Shown here piece by piece: positions 53,543 through 62,813 of a stretch of DNA of 64,000 bases. Each line of letters begins with the position of its first letter. Position 1 is the first letter of the stretch. The position numbers were made by a program, and so were the translations under genes. The stretch is from NCBI RefSeq assembly GCF_000012365.1, contig NC_007651.1:3596001-3660000 (forward strand), given 5' to 3'. The notes beneath the pieces are model-generated. The model was not told where the DNA came from and did not search any database. It was given only the letters and a program-made list of their open reading frames with translations. The DNA is from Burkholderia thailandensis E264 (GTDB lineage Bacteria > Pseudomonadota > Gammaproteobacteria > Burkholderiales > Burkholderiaceae).

Positions 53543-54037
53543 TTCTGCTCCTCGATCTTCTGGTTGGTTGTACGGTCCGCCGCGAGGCGGCGCTCGAACC
53601 GGTGACGCGCGCACCGCCGGCTTCGCATGGCGGCGGCCGCGGTCGGACGCGTTTCGCGCAGGGGCGACGACGCGATGCGGCCGGACGGCGCGATACCCGC
53701 CGCCGTCGCGCCTCGCGAAGACAGACGGGCCGCAACGTTCTCGTCCGCTCGGCCGTATCGGCGCAACCGCACACTGTCACGAAAACGTCACAATCGCGAC
53801 TATAGCGTGCCGTCCGCGCGAAACCTTGCCTGATCGGTGCATGAACAGAAAAAAACCCGAACATTGACGCGCGAAATCGTGCGCGGAAAAAGCATGTCAT
53901 CGGCGTCGCGATCGCGCCGCGGCACGTCGCGACGCGCGTCGAATCCCGCGCTTGGCCCCGCCCGCGATCGGACGCACGCACCGCCGATGCGCTATCGCCA
54001 GCAAGCGCGGCGCGAACCGGCGCGGCCGCGTCAAGGA
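53543..54037. other. Intergenic region upstream of the phosphatase
   Basis: About 500 bp, GC-rich, no convincing gene on either strand. No promoter was pinned down. Confidence 0.35.
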
Positions 54038-54040
54038 AAA

Positions 54041-54072
54041 ACGGCCCGGCCACCCCGGGCCGAGCCGTTTGT
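54041..54072 (-). terminator. Terminator of the lipoprotein operon
   Basis: A GC-rich stem around CGGCCCGG...CCGGGCCG, with outer AACGG/CCGTT pairs, is followed on the minus strand by TTTTTCC, 20-30 bp after the operon's last stop. Confidence 0.75.
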
Positions 54073-54095
54073 CGTCGAGCGCGCGAAGCCTTCGC

Positions 54096-54770
54096 TCAAT
54101 CGGTCCCGTACTTCGGCGAATGCGGGCCGTACAGCAGGCCGTTCGGCTGGCCGGCCGACAGCATCCGGCCGCTCGCGAGCCCCGCCACGCCGACCGCATC
54201 GTCGCTCAACGTGTGCGCGATCTGCTTGACGGCCGCCTGCGCGAGCGTCGCGATCAACCCGAAGCCGCTGAAATCCACGCTGGCGCCGAGCTCCTTGCCG
54301 GTCGCGCGCCCGCTGCCCTGCCACAGCAGATCGCCCGTGCGCAGATCGACGAGCTTCGCGGACGCCGATACGACCGTCGTGCTATCGAGCACCGTGTAGA
54401 CGGAGCCGTACTGCGTGACCGTCGTGTACAGCGCCGCGTCCGCGCCGAAGATGTCGCGCAGCTTCGCGGGCGACACGGTCTGGATGTCGGCCGCGTTAGT
54501 CAGGCCGTTCTGCTTGAACGTCTCTTCCATCACGGCGACGGGCACGACGTAGTAGCCCGCCTCGGCGACGGGCCGCGTCATCTGCGACAACAGGCCGTAC
54601 GTCGCCTTCACGTCCGACGTGTCGTTCTGCGGCGGCAGCAGCAGGATCGCGCGCGGCTGGCTCTTCTTGAACGCCGTGTAATCGACGTGCTTCGCGGGCC
54701 CGGCGCATGCGGCGAGGAGCGCCAGCACGGACGCGGCCGACAGGAGTCTTGCGGAAATGAACTTGAACAT
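54096..54770 (-). CDS. DUF799 (GNA1162-like) lipoprotein
   Basis: A 224-aa lipoprotein with lipobox LALLAAC (residues 16-22). The mature part has YTAFKKSQPRAILLLPPQND, YGLLSQMTRPVAEAGYYVVP and ALYTTVTQYGSVYTVLDSTT, the DUF799 pattern known from the meningococcal surface antigen GNA1162. It is the last gene of a CsgG-DUF4810-DUF799 operon, 8 bp after the middle gene. The family resembles an anticodon-binding-like periplasmic fold; its function is unknown. Confidence 0.88.
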   Translation of the reverse strand: MFKFISARLLSAASVLALLAACAGPAKHVDYTAFKKSQPRAILLLPPQNDTSDVKATYGLLSQMTRPVAEAGYYVVPVAVMEETFKQNGLTNAADIQTVSPAKLRDIFGADAALYTTVTQYGSVYTVLDSTTVVSASAKLVDLRTGDLLWQGSGRATGKELGASVDFSGFGLIATLAQAAVKQIAHTLSDDAVGVAGLASGRMLSAGQPNGLLYGPHSPKYGTD

Positions 54771-54778
54771 GGCGGCCC

Positions 54779-55210
54779 TTATTGTTGTTGTGCTTGCGTT
54801 TGAGTTTGCGCCGTCGGTTGTGCCGGCGCTTGCGGCTTCGCTTGCGTCGCCGCGGATTTCTTCTTCAGCAGGAAATCCATGAACGGCGACGACTCGGGAA
54901 ACGACGCCTTCTCGGCCTGGAACGCCTGTTCGGCCTGCTGTTCCTTGCCGACGCTCGCGTACAGCATGCCGAGATGCGCCTCGAAGCCGGGCGGCGGGCG
55001 ATTGCCCTTCGCGCGGATCTGCTGCAGCGCCTTCTCGAGCGCGTCGATCTGGTCCTCGGGGCTCGTTTGCCCCTTGAAGTATTCGTAGACTTGCGGCTGA
55101 TAGCCGTCCCATTGATAGAGCGGCTTCGGCTGGTTCGCCGCGCAGCCCGCCAGCAGCACGCCCGCTGCCGCGACCGGCAGCAGGATTCCCGTCTTGAAGG
55201 TCTTCTTCAT
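54779..55210 (-). CDS. DUF4810 lipoprotein
   Basis: A 143-aa lipoprotein. Lipobox VLLAGC, then AANQPKPLYQWDGYQPQVYE and KGQTSPEDQIDALEKALQQI, a TPR-like helical pair (HLGMLYASVGKEQQAEQAFQ), and a Gln/Thr/Ala-rich C-terminal tail. The start is ATG 55210 (MKKTFKTG). It is the middle gene of the three-lipoprotein operon. Confidence 0.88.
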   Translation of the reverse strand: MKKTFKTGILLPVAAAGVLLAGCAANQPKPLYQWDGYQPQVYEYFKGQTSPEDQIDALEKALQQIRAKGNRPPPGFEAHLGMLYASVGKEQQAEQAFQAEKASFPESSPFMDFLLKKKSAATQAKPQAPAQPTAQTQTQAQQQ

Positions 55211-55269
55211 TGTTGTCGTTGTCGGTGGAAACGATGGATGAACGAATTCGTCCGCGCGTTGCGGCGCGC

Positions 55270-55947
55270 TCACTTGCCCGACGCGAGCGCGCCCGCGTCG
55301 ACCTGCTCGACGAGGTGATTGACCGCGTCCTGGATCGCGAGGTCGAGCACCTTGCCGTTGAGCGTCGAGTCGTAGCCGGCCGTGCCGCCGAAGCCGATGA
55401 TCTCGCGGTTCGACAGGCTGTATTCACCCGCGCCCTGGCTCGACAGCACGACTTCGGACGTCGTCGTGTCGACGATGTTCAGGTTCACCTTCGCATACGC
55501 GATCTGGCTCTTGCCGCGGCCGAGAATGCCGAACAATTGCTGATCGCCGACTTCCTTGCGGCCGAACTCGGTGACGTCGCCCGTCACGACATAGTTCGCG
55601 CCCTTCACCGCCTGCGCCTTCTTCATGAACGCGGCTTCCTGCTTGATCTCGTCGAGGTTCTCGCGATCGAGCACGTTGAAGCGGCGGCTCTGCTGGAGCT
55701 GCGTGACGAGGATCGTCTTCGCCTGGCCGCCCAGGCGGTCGATGCCGTCGGTGAAGATGCCGCGCATGTAGCTCGAGCGGTTGTCGAACTTGCCGACCGC
55801 GATGCCGATCGGCTTGCCCGCGAACGGCTTCTGCGCGCTCGCCGATGCCGGCACGGGGAGCGTGCGCGACGCCTCGGTCGCGCAACCGCTCAATGCGACG
55901 ATGGCCGATGCCGCGAGGCACGCCAGAACTGTCTTCGAAGTTTTCAA
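55270..55947 (-). CDS. CsgG/HfaB-family lipoprotein
   Basis: A 225-aa lipoprotein of the CsgG superfamily. Lipobox VALSGC, then PIGIAVGKFDNRSSYMRGIF, TQLQQSRRFNVLDRENLDEI, GANYVVTGDVTEFGRK and VKVNLNIVDT-type strands. Short CsgG relatives like this need not form the curli export pore, and no curli genes are here. It heads the operon. The start codon is TTG 55947, with GGAGGG 8 bp upstream. In Neisseria the same three families lie side by side, suggesting a shared envelope function. Confidence 0.88.
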   Translation of the reverse strand: MKTSKTVLACLAASAIVALSGCATEASRTLPVPASASAQKPFAGKPIGIAVGKFDNRSSYMRGIFTDGIDRLGGQAKTILVTQLQQSRRFNVLDRENLDEIKQEAAFMKKAQAVKGANYVVTGDVTEFGRKEVGDQQLFGILGRGKSQIAYAKVNLNIVDTTTSEVVLSSQGAGEYSLSNREIIGFGGTAGYDSTLNGKVLDLAIQDAVNHLVEQVDAGALASGK

Positions 55948-56822
55948 ACGATGGACCCTCCTTGGAGATCGCTAAACATGCCGTGTCGGCGGCGTCGCGC
56001 CGAACGGGCGGCTCGGGCCGTCGCGCTGCGCGTGTGCGAATCGACGAATCGCGCTCGCGCGATTCCGGATTCGCCGCGCGCGGCGGCGCCCGTGAAGGCG
56101 CGCGCGACGAGCGCGCACGCCGGCCGGCGTCGCATCGCGCAGGCAGCACGCGATGCGACGCCGTACGTCAGATGAGGAATCGAATGGGAGGCGCGAGCGG
56201 CAAGAATTCGCGCACGGCGGCGACACTTCTCCGCGCGATCGGCCGACCGCATGCCGAGCGGTTCGCCCGCGGCGCCGCGACGTGCGCGTGCGCATTGCGG
56301 CAAGGCGGTTCGTTCGCCGCGCATGCCGCCGGCTCGACCGCGTTCGCCGCTCCCCGATGCCTGAACGAAGTCAGGTGCAAAGTCTTCTTATATGCCGCCA
56401 CTAAGCTCTCACAACACGCAATTATTGTCGTAGTACGCAACGATAACGGCAACCATACACACACGACAACAAAAAAGTGCCGAATGTCGAGCGACCGCAA
56501 CAGCGCGCGCCTATCGCGCATTTCGCCAATGCGCTTCGATCCGTAGATTTCGCGATGTCGACTGCATCGACGCGTACGGCACGCATGCGGACCGCACGAA
56601 TTCGCCGATCGGCGAACGCCGCGCCCCGCGACGGCAACAGCGCCACCCGCCCGCTCGATTGATTTCGACACACGTACGGGATAAGGTGGCGCGACAATTC
56701 CGTCACCCTGCACTCACAAGCAGCAATCGCTGCCGATTACCGCAGACTGCTTCGGCATGCGCATTGATTGCGCGCTTACCCGAACTCCGTAAACCGATTC
56801 ACTACCAAGCGACCTTATCGAC
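55948..56822. other. Long intergenic region (875 bp)
   Basis: The largest gene-free stretch of the window. It is GC-rich at 55980-56330 and more AT-rich at 56380-56480, where an ACACACACGACAACAAAAAA tract occurs. It should contain the CsgG-operon promoter on the minus side and the hydrolase promoter on the plus side. No small gene or RNA could be supported. Confidence 0.4.
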
Positions 56823-57638
56823 ATGCCTTTCGTCACTATCGATGGCCAACCCCTGCACTATCAGATCAGGGGCTCCGGCGCGCCCGTGCTGTTCGGGCAC
56901 AGCTACCTGTGGGATTCGTCGATGTGGGAGCCGCAGCTCGAAGCGCTCTCGAAGTCGTATCGCGTGATCGCGCCGGACCTGTGGGGGCACGGCCAATCCG
57001 GCCCGCTGCCCGACGGCACGAACGATCTCGACGATCTGGCGATGCAGATGTGCGTGCTCCTCGATCATCTCGGCATCGACACCTGCTCGATCGTCGGGCT
57101 GTCGGTGGGCGGCATGTGGGCGGTGCCGCTCGCGCACCGCGCGCCGCAGCGGATCGACCGTCTCGTGCTGATGGACACCTATGTCGGCATCGAGCCCGAC
57201 GCGACACGCAACAAGTATTTCCAGATGCTCGCGGCCATCGACGCGCAAGGCGCGATCCCCGCGCCGCTGCTCGACGCGATCGTGCCGATCTTCTTCCGCC
57301 CCGGCATCGATCTCGCGAGCGAGCTGCCTGCGGGCTTCCGGCGCGCGCTGCAGGCGTTCACGACCGAGAGGCTGCGCGACTCGGTGATTCCGCTCGGCAA
57401 GATCACGTTTGGCCGCGAAGACGCACGCGCGAAACTCAGCGCGCTGCCGGCCCAGCGCACGCTCGTGATGTGCGGCGCGAACGACGTCGCGCGGCCCCCC
57501 GAGGAAGCCGACGAAATCGCAACGCTGATCGGCTGCGAAAAGGTGTTCGTGCCGAACGCCGGGCACATTTCGAATCTCGAGAACCCGGCGTTCGTGACGC
57601 AGGCGTTGATCGATTGGCTCGGACGCGGCAGCAACTGA
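56823..57638 (+). CDS. Alpha/beta-fold hydrolase
   Basis: A 271-aa hydrolase with the lipase/haloperoxidase layout. The oxyanion region is VLFGHSYLWDSSMWEPQ; the nucleophile Ser is in SIVGLSVGGMWAVPL (about residue 97); the acid Asp is in LVMCGANDVARPPEE and the His in NAGHISNLENPAFV. The usual HG oxyanion motif is changed to GH-S. The start is ATG 56823, without a strong ribosome site. Substrate unknown. Confidence 0.87.
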   Translation: MPFVTIDGQPLHYQIRGSGAPVLFGHSYLWDSSMWEPQLEALSKSYRVIAPDLWGHGQSGPLPDGTNDLDDLAMQMCVLLDHLGIDTCSIVGLSVGGMWAVPLAHRAPQRIDRLVLMDTYVGIEPDATRNKYFQMLAAIDAQGAIPAPLLDAIVPIFFRPGIDLASELPAGFRRALQAFTTERLRDSVIPLGKITFGREDARAKLSALPAQRTLVMCGANDVARPPEEADEIATLIGCEKVFVPNAGHISNLENPAFVTQALIDWLGRGSN

Positions 57639-57730
57639 ACCGCGAACGCCGCCACGTCGAAAGGGCCGCTGCGCGCGCGGCGCTTTGCGCTTTCGGAACG
57701 CCGATCGGAACAGCTTACCTATCGCGACAG

Positions 57731-57761
57731 ACAAGAGCCCGCGTCACGCGCGGGCTCTTGT
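57731..57761. terminator. Bidirectional terminator between convergent genes
   Basis: A 13-bp perfect stem (57731-57743 with 57749-57761) lies between the hydrolase gene and the convergent OB-fold gene. Confidence 0.75.
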
Positions 57762-57773
57762 CGCGATCTTGCA

Positions 57774-58097
57774 TTACGCGTTCGGAACGCACTCCCTCAG
57801 CATCGGACTACCGATGAGCCGGCCCTCGCCCTCGCAAACCCATTTCACCTTTTGCCCTTTGTCGAGCGACGCGGCGACCGCCTCGTTTCCCGACGCGAGA
57901 TAGGCGTGAACGGGCATGAACTCGTTACTCGTACGCAACTGGATGACGATGTTGTCGAATGCGTCCTTGTCGATGCTTTGCACGGTTCCGCTGACGAGCA
58001 AGGATTTTCCCTTGTATTGCTGATCGGCCGCGACCTCGTTCTTTTCATATGCGGCGAAGAGTTGCGAGGCCGTGACGCTCAACGCCGGCTCGCTCAC
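57774..58097 (-). CDS. OB-fold (tRNA_anti-like) protein, probably N-terminally truncated
   Basis: About 107 aa forming one small OB-fold domain: LSVTASQLFAAYEKNEVAAD, YKGKSLLVSGTVQSIDKDAF, VIQLRTSNEFMPVHAYLAS, KVKWVCEGEGRLIGSPMLRE. Family members normally carry a signal peptide or membrane anchor in front. Here the frame begins at a GTG with no leader, and an in-frame TAG lies about 40 codons upstream or less. It is therefore either a cytoplasmic short form or a gene that lost its 5' end. Function unknown. Confidence 0.65.
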   Translation of the reverse strand: MSEPALSVTASQLFAAYEKNEVAADQQYKGKSLLVSGTVQSIDKDAFDNIVIQLRTSNEFMPVHAYLASGNEAVAASLDKGQKVKWVCEGEGRLIGSPMLRECVPNA

Positions 58098-58271
58098 ATT
58101 GCCGCGTGTGAAGCGGTGAATGGGGGACGCACGACGACGGGCCGGGGAGCCCTATGCACCGCACGGCGGCTGGAGAGCTCCCGGCCGCATGCGGCATGCC
58201 GAACCTGATGACGCCGGGCGACGCGCCGGCGCCGGCGAAAAATGCGTCGCGCACCGCCCCGCGCAATCGGA

Positions 58272-60077
58272 TCACGCAACCTTGAACTGCCCAACCGCCT
58301 CGGCGAGCTCAACCGCCTGAGTCTGCAGCGCCGAAGCGGCCGCGGCCGACTGCTCGACGAGCGCCGCGTTCTGCTGAACCATCTCGTCGAGCTGCGCGAC
58401 CGCGCGATTCACTTCCTGGATGCCGCGCGTCTGCTCGTCGGCGGCGTTGGAGATCTCGCGCATGATCGTCGTCACGTTCGAAACCGTGCCGACGATGTCG
58501 TCCATCGTCTGCCCCGCCTGCTGGACGAGCGTGGCGCCCGTCGACACGCTCGTCACGCTCGAGTCGATCAGCGCCTTGATCTCCTTGGCCGCCTGCGCGC
58601 TGCGCTGCGCGAGCGAGCGCACCTCGCCCGCGACCACCGCGAAGCCGCGCCCCTCCTCGCCCGCGCGCGCCGCCTCGACGGCCGCGTTCAGCGCGAGGAT
58701 GTTGGTCTGGAACGCGATGCCGTCGATCACGCCGATGATGTCGGCGATCTTGCCGGACGCGCCTTCGATCTCGTGCATCGTCGACACGACGTCGGACACG
58801 ACCGTGCCGCCGCGGGACGCGACGCTCGCCGCGTTCGTCGCGATGTCGTTGGCCTGGCGCGCGGCGCCCGCCGACTGCGTGACCGTCGACGTGATCTCCT
58901 CGATCGACGCGGCCGTCTGCTGCAGGCTCGCCGCCGCCGATTCCGTGCGGCGCGACAGATCATGATTGCCGGACGCGATCTCGCCCGCCGCATGCCGCAC
59001 CGATTCGCTCGCGTCGCGGATCACGCGCATCACCTCCTGCAGCTTGCTGACGAACGCATTGAACGAGCGCGCGATCTGCGCCACTTCGTCGCGGCCGCTA
59101 TCGGGCAGGCGCTGCGTCAGATCGCCCGTGCCCGAGCCGATCGACTCCATTGCGTCGCGAATGCGCGCGAGCCCCCGGAACGCAACGCCCGTGATCGCGC
59201 TGACGATCAGCGCGGCGGCGGCGACGAGCGCGACGAGCGTGCCGATCGAGACGAGCAGCAGCGAATGCATGCCGGCCATCGCATCGGACTTGTCGAGCGC
59301 GACGACGGTGAGCCAGTCGGTGCCCGGCACGGCGCGCGCGCGCATGAGCTTCGCCGCGCCCGCGACGTGCGCGTCGATCGGCGCGGCGTTCTCGTCGGCC
59401 GACGACGCGGCGAGCGCGTCGATGTTCAGATCGTCGGAAAGATCGGTGACGGGCTTGAGCGTGAGCTTCGGATCGGCGTGCGCGACGATGTGGCCGCTGC
59501 GGTCGACGAGCATCCCGAAACTGCCGGGCGTCGGATGGATCGCCTTGACGTTCGCGATCACGCTGTCCATCGCGACGTCGCCGGAAACGACGCCCTTCAG
59601 CACGCCGTCGCGCACGATCGGCGCGGCGAACGCGACGACGAGCTTGCCCGTGCCGACGTCGACGTAAGGCGGCGTGACGACCGGCTTGCCCGCCTGCACG
59701 GCCTGCTTGTACCACGGGCGGACGGTCGGATCGTAGTCGGGCGGGATGCCGGTGGGGTCAGAGAATTTCGAGGTCTTGTCCGCGTAGCCGACATAGACGT
59801 TCGTGAATCCGCCGGCGGCGGCGATCTGCTTGAGCGCGGGAATCGGATCGGGCGAGATCGCGGCGTCTTCGACCGACACGATCATCTGCGTCTTCGACGC
59901 GACCCAGTCGGCGATGCCGGTTTCGTGGCCGGTCAGCACCGCGCTGAGGTTCTGGCTGATGGACTCGCGGTTATAGCGGTTGGCGACGAAATAGTTGAGC
60001 GCCGTGTTGATGACGAGCGAGCCGATGACGATGGCAAGGCACGCGACGAGAATGCGGGACCGGATCGAGGAGAGCAT
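58272..60077 (-). CDS. dCache_1 chemoreceptor, predicted amino-acid sensor
   Basis: A 601-aa methyl-accepting chemotaxis protein. TM1 (about 8-30), a double-Cache periplasmic domain (35-270), TM2 (about 275-300), HAMP, and the signalling tip [20 protein letters not shown]. The membrane-distal pocket shows Tyr115, Arg120, Trp122, Tyr123 (YDPTVRPWY), Tyr138, Asp140 and Asp167, the residue pattern and spacing of amino-acid-binding dCache_1 receptors such as PctA. There is no C-terminal CheR pentapeptide, unlike the operon receptor. It lies apart from the che operon, with its own weak sigma-28 promoter. Confidence 0.93.
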   Translation of the reverse strand: MLSSIRSRILVACLAIVIGSLVINTALNYFVANRYNRESISQNLSAVLTGHETGIADWVASKTQMIVSVEDAAISPDPIPALKQIAAAGGFTNVYVGYADKTSKFSDPTGIPPDYDPTVRPWYKQAVQAGKPVVTPPYVDVGTGKLVVAFAAPIVRDGVLKGVVSGDVAMDSVIANVKAIHPTPGSFGMLVDRSGHIVAHADPKLTLKPVTDLSDDLNIDALAASSADENAAPIDAHVAGAAKLMRARAVPGTDWLTVVALDKSDAMAGMHSLLLVSIGTLVALVAAAALIVSAITGVAFRGLARIRDAMESIGSGTGDLTQRLPDSGRDEVAQIARSFNAFVSKLQEVMRVIRDASESVRHAAGEIASGNHDLSRRTESAAASLQQTAASIEEITSTVTQSAGAARQANDIATNAASVASRGGTVVSDVVSTMHEIEGASGKIADIIGVIDGIAFQTNILALNAAVEAARAGEEGRGFAVVAGEVRSLAQRSAQAAKEIKALIDSSVTSVSTGATLVQQAGQTMDDIVGTVSNVTTIMREISNAADEQTRGIQEVNRAVAQLDEMVQQNAALVEQSAAAASALQTQAVELAEAVGQFKVA

Positions 60078-60111
60078 GGGGAGCGACGTAGGTGTGGAGC
60101 GAACCTCTTGG

Positions 60112-60139
60112 TTTACGGCTGCGAGCGCGTGCGACTTAA
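60112..60139 (-). promoter_or_regulatory. Possible sigma-28 promoter of the dCache receptor
   Basis: The minus strand reads TTAAGTCG, 12 bases, GCCGTAAA. The -10 is good and equals the motA one. The -35 is weaker and the spacing one base long. It lies 35 bp before the receptor ATG. Confidence 0.5.
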
Positions 60140-60432
60140 CCCGACGAACGCGATGCGTGAGGGGTTTTCGGTCTAGGGTTTACGCGAAATGCACTCGAGC
60201 GCGACATGCCGGCGCATCGGGCGGCCGCCCCGCACGCCGGCCTCAGGGGCGCGCTCGTTCACCTCGGCCGCGCCTCGCGCGAGGTGTTCGATCGCCCGGC
60301 GACCTGGCCCCACCAGCGCGCCGACAGGGCCGCCGCAATTGGCCAAATTGGCTGTCCTTTTGGCGTCACCTCGCAGCTTCGACGGCCGGGAACGCCGCCC
60401 ATAATGGCTCGGACTGATTCGTCTCGACCATC
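60140..60432. other. Divergent region before the glycosylation genes
   Basis: About 290 bp, GC-rich, containing promoters for the receptor (minus) and presumably the glycosyltransferase (plus). No sigma-28 or other promoter was seen on the plus side. Confidence 0.35.
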
Positions 60433-62778
60433 ATGATGCCCCTGTCCGAACCGATTGCCACCAACACACTCACGCCCGAACAGCAGTTCGAGCAGGATAT
60501 CGCGCTGATCATGCAAAGCGCGCTCGAACGTCACCACAAGGGCGAGCACGACGATGCGCAAGCGCTGTACGAGGCCATCATCGGCGCGAAGGCCGATCAT
60601 GCCGACGCGAACTACAATCTCGCGGTGCTGAAAGCGCAGACCCGGCGAGCGCAGGAAGCGCTGCCGCACTTCGAGATCGCGCTCGGCGCAAATCCGAACA
60701 ACGGCCAATATTGGGTCAGCTACATCAACGCGCTGCACCAGAGCGGGCTCACGCCGGCCGCGTGGGTCGCGGTGGAGCTCGCGCAGCAGCGCGGCGTCCG
60801 AGGCCCGGCGCTGGACGGCCTGATCGCGCAGATGGCCACGCCGCATATCACGCTGGCGACCGCCGCCGCCGCGCCCGGGCCGGCAGGCACGATCAACCTC
60901 ATTGCGGGCGACGCGGCGCCGAACGCCACGGTTGTCTCCAGCACGGCGCCCGCTGACGCGCGCAAGGCCGACCAGTCGAGACTCGCGAAGCACGCCGCGC
61001 TGTTCAACAAGGGGCTGCTCGACAAGGCGATCGCGTGCGCGCGCGAGCTGGTCGAGGCCTTTCCTTACGACGGCGCATGCTGGCGCGCGCTGGCGGTATC
61101 GCTGTACCGGGCGCGCCAGCTCGACGACACGATCGCGTCGGCATCCCGCGCGCTCGAGCTCCTGCCCGACGATTTGGTGACGCGCATACTGCTCGTCGAC
61201 GTGCTGCGAATCACGAAGCGCCTGCCCGAAGCCGAGACCCAATCCCGCCGGCTCATCGAAATGAAGCCGGACAACGCCGAGGCCCACCGGATGCTCGGCC
61301 TCGTGCTGCACGCGCAGCGCCGCTATGAGGAAGCGGTCGCCGCTTGCCGCCGCGCGGTCGAGCTGGCGCCGAACGCGGCGCCAGCCAACGGCACGCTCGG
61401 CGTCGTCCTGCTCGAACAAGGCAATGTGCACGAGGCGATCGGCCGCTTGCGTCGCGCAGTCGAGATCGATCCGACCGATAGCGTCACGCACAGCGCCATG
61501 CTGTTCGCACTGGTCCACGACGACGCGGTCGATCCCGCGCAACTCCTCGAAGAGCATCGAGTGTTCGGCCGGCGGCACGAAGCGCGTGTGACGGTGAAAC
61601 CGCATGCGAATTCGCGCGATCCGGCGCGCCAGCTCAAGGTCGGCATCATCTCGGGCGACCTGTTGGCGCATGCGGTCGCGGCGTACCTGCAGCCCGTCAT
61701 CGACCATCTGGCCGACGACCCGACCCTGTCGCTGCACATCTACTACAACTATCTGGTCGAGGATCAGATCACCGCGCAGCTGCGCGAGAAGGTGCCGGCG
61801 TGGGACAACGTGACGAACGTCAGCGACGCCGACCTGATCGAGAAGATCCGCCGTGACCGGATCGACATCATGATCGACTTGTCCGGCCATACGGGCCGCA
61901 ACCGCCTCGTCGCGCTCGCGCACAAGCCCGCGCCGATCCAGGCGTCGTGGATCGGCTACCCGGCCACGACCGGGCTCAAGGCGATCGACTACTACCTGAG
62001 CGACAGCGTCATCACGCCGCCGGGCGAAATGGATGACCACTTCATCGAGAAGATCGTGCGAATGCCGGCGCTCGCGCCGTACCTGCCGCCGCCGCACTGC
62101 CCGCCCGTCAACGGCTTGCCGGCGCTGCGCAACGGCTACGTCACATACGGCAGCTTCAACCGCCTCAACAAGCTTAGACAGAACGTGATCGCGCTGTGGT
62201 CGCAAGTGTTGCTCGCGACGCCGAGCGCGAGGATGGTCATCGGCTCGATCGAACAGGAAGGAGATCGCGAGACGATCATCGAATGGTTCGTCTCCGAAGG
62301 CATCGATGCGCACCGCCTGACGTTCCAGCCGCGCGCGGCCATGCCGGTGTATCTGCAGCAGCATCATCACGTCGACGTCTGCCTGGACGCCTTCCCGTAC
62401 GCCGGTTCGACGACGACGCTCAACGCGCTGTGGATGGGCGTGCCGACCGTCACGCTGTCCGGCAAGTCGATCCCGAGCCGCGGTTCGGCAAGCTGGCTGA
62501 GCCACGTCGGCCTGGCGGAGTACATCGCGCACGACCAGAAATCCTTCGTGCGCACGAGCATCGCCGCCGCGCAAGATCTCGACGCGCTGAACCGGCTGCG
62601 GCTCGGCATGCGCGAACGCTGCCTCGCCTCCGCGCCGTTCCAGCCGAACACCGTCGCGCGGGGCCTGTCGGCGGCGCTGCGGATGATGTGGAAGCGCTGG
62701 TGCGAAGGCCTCTCGCCGGCCGCCTTCGAGGTCGAACTCGACCGGCCCTCGGCCGACACCACCGCATCGCCCGTCTGA
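60433..62778 (+). CDS. TPR/O-GlcNAc-transferase-like glycosyltransferase
   Basis: A 781-aa protein. The N-terminal half has at least five TPR-like repeats (about 15-140 and 190-370), e.g. ANYNLAVLKAQTRRAQEALP and AHRMLGLVLHAQRRYEEAVA. The C-terminal half is the SPINDLY/OGT (GT41) catalytic region: KVGIISGDLLAHAVAAYLQP, QASWIGYPATTGLKAIDYYL, VTYGSFNRLNKL, and DAFPYAGSTTTLNALWMGVP followed by SRGSASWLSHVGL. GT41 enzymes add sugars to Ser/Thr of proteins. The next genes make an amino sugar, and flagellar genes are nearby, so flagellin is a likely target. The first of two consecutive ATGs is used. Confidence 0.9.
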   Translation: MMPLSEPIATNTLTPEQQFEQDIALIMQSALERHHKGEHDDAQALYEAIIGAKADHADANYNLAVLKAQTRRAQEALPHFEIALGANPNNGQYWVSYINALHQSGLTPAAWVAVELAQQRGVRGPALDGLIAQMATPHITLATAAAAPGPAGTINLIAGDAAPNATVVSSTAPADARKADQSRLAKHAALFNKGLLDKAIACARELVEAFPYDGACWRALAVSLYRARQLDDTIASASRALELLPDDLVTRILLVDVLRITKRLPEAETQSRRLIEMKPDNAEAHRMLGLVLHAQRRYEEAVAACRRAVELAPNAAPANGTLGVVLLEQGNVHEAIGRLRRAVEIDPTDSVTHSAMLFALVHDDAVDPAQLLEEHRVFGRRHEARVTVKPHANSRDPARQLKVGIISGDLLAHAVAAYLQPVIDHLADDPTLSLHIYYNYLVEDQITAQLREKVPAWDNVTNVSDADLIEKIRRDRIDIMIDLSGHTGRNRLVALAHKPAPIQASWIGYPATTGLKAIDYYLSDSVITPPGEMDDHFIEKIVRMPALAPYLPPPHCPPVNGLPALRNGYVTYGSFNRLNKLRQNVIALWSQVLLATPSARMVIGSIEQEGDRETIIEWFVSEGIDAHRLTFQPRAAMPVYLQQHHHVDVCLDAFPYAGSTTTLNALWMGVPTVTLSGKSIPSRGSASWLSHVGLAEYIAHDQKSFVRTSIAAAQDLDALNRLRLGMRERCLASAPFQPNTVARGLSAALRMMWKRWCEGLSPAAFEVELDRPSADTTASPV

Positions 62779-62813
62779 TCGATTCGAGACGCAACGCACC
62801 GCGAGAACACGTC

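Noticed and set aside
53837..54229. Possible small basic protein downstream of the lipoprotein operon
   Set aside because: Arg/Pro-rich composition without a domain, running over a terminator and the end of the DUF799 gene.
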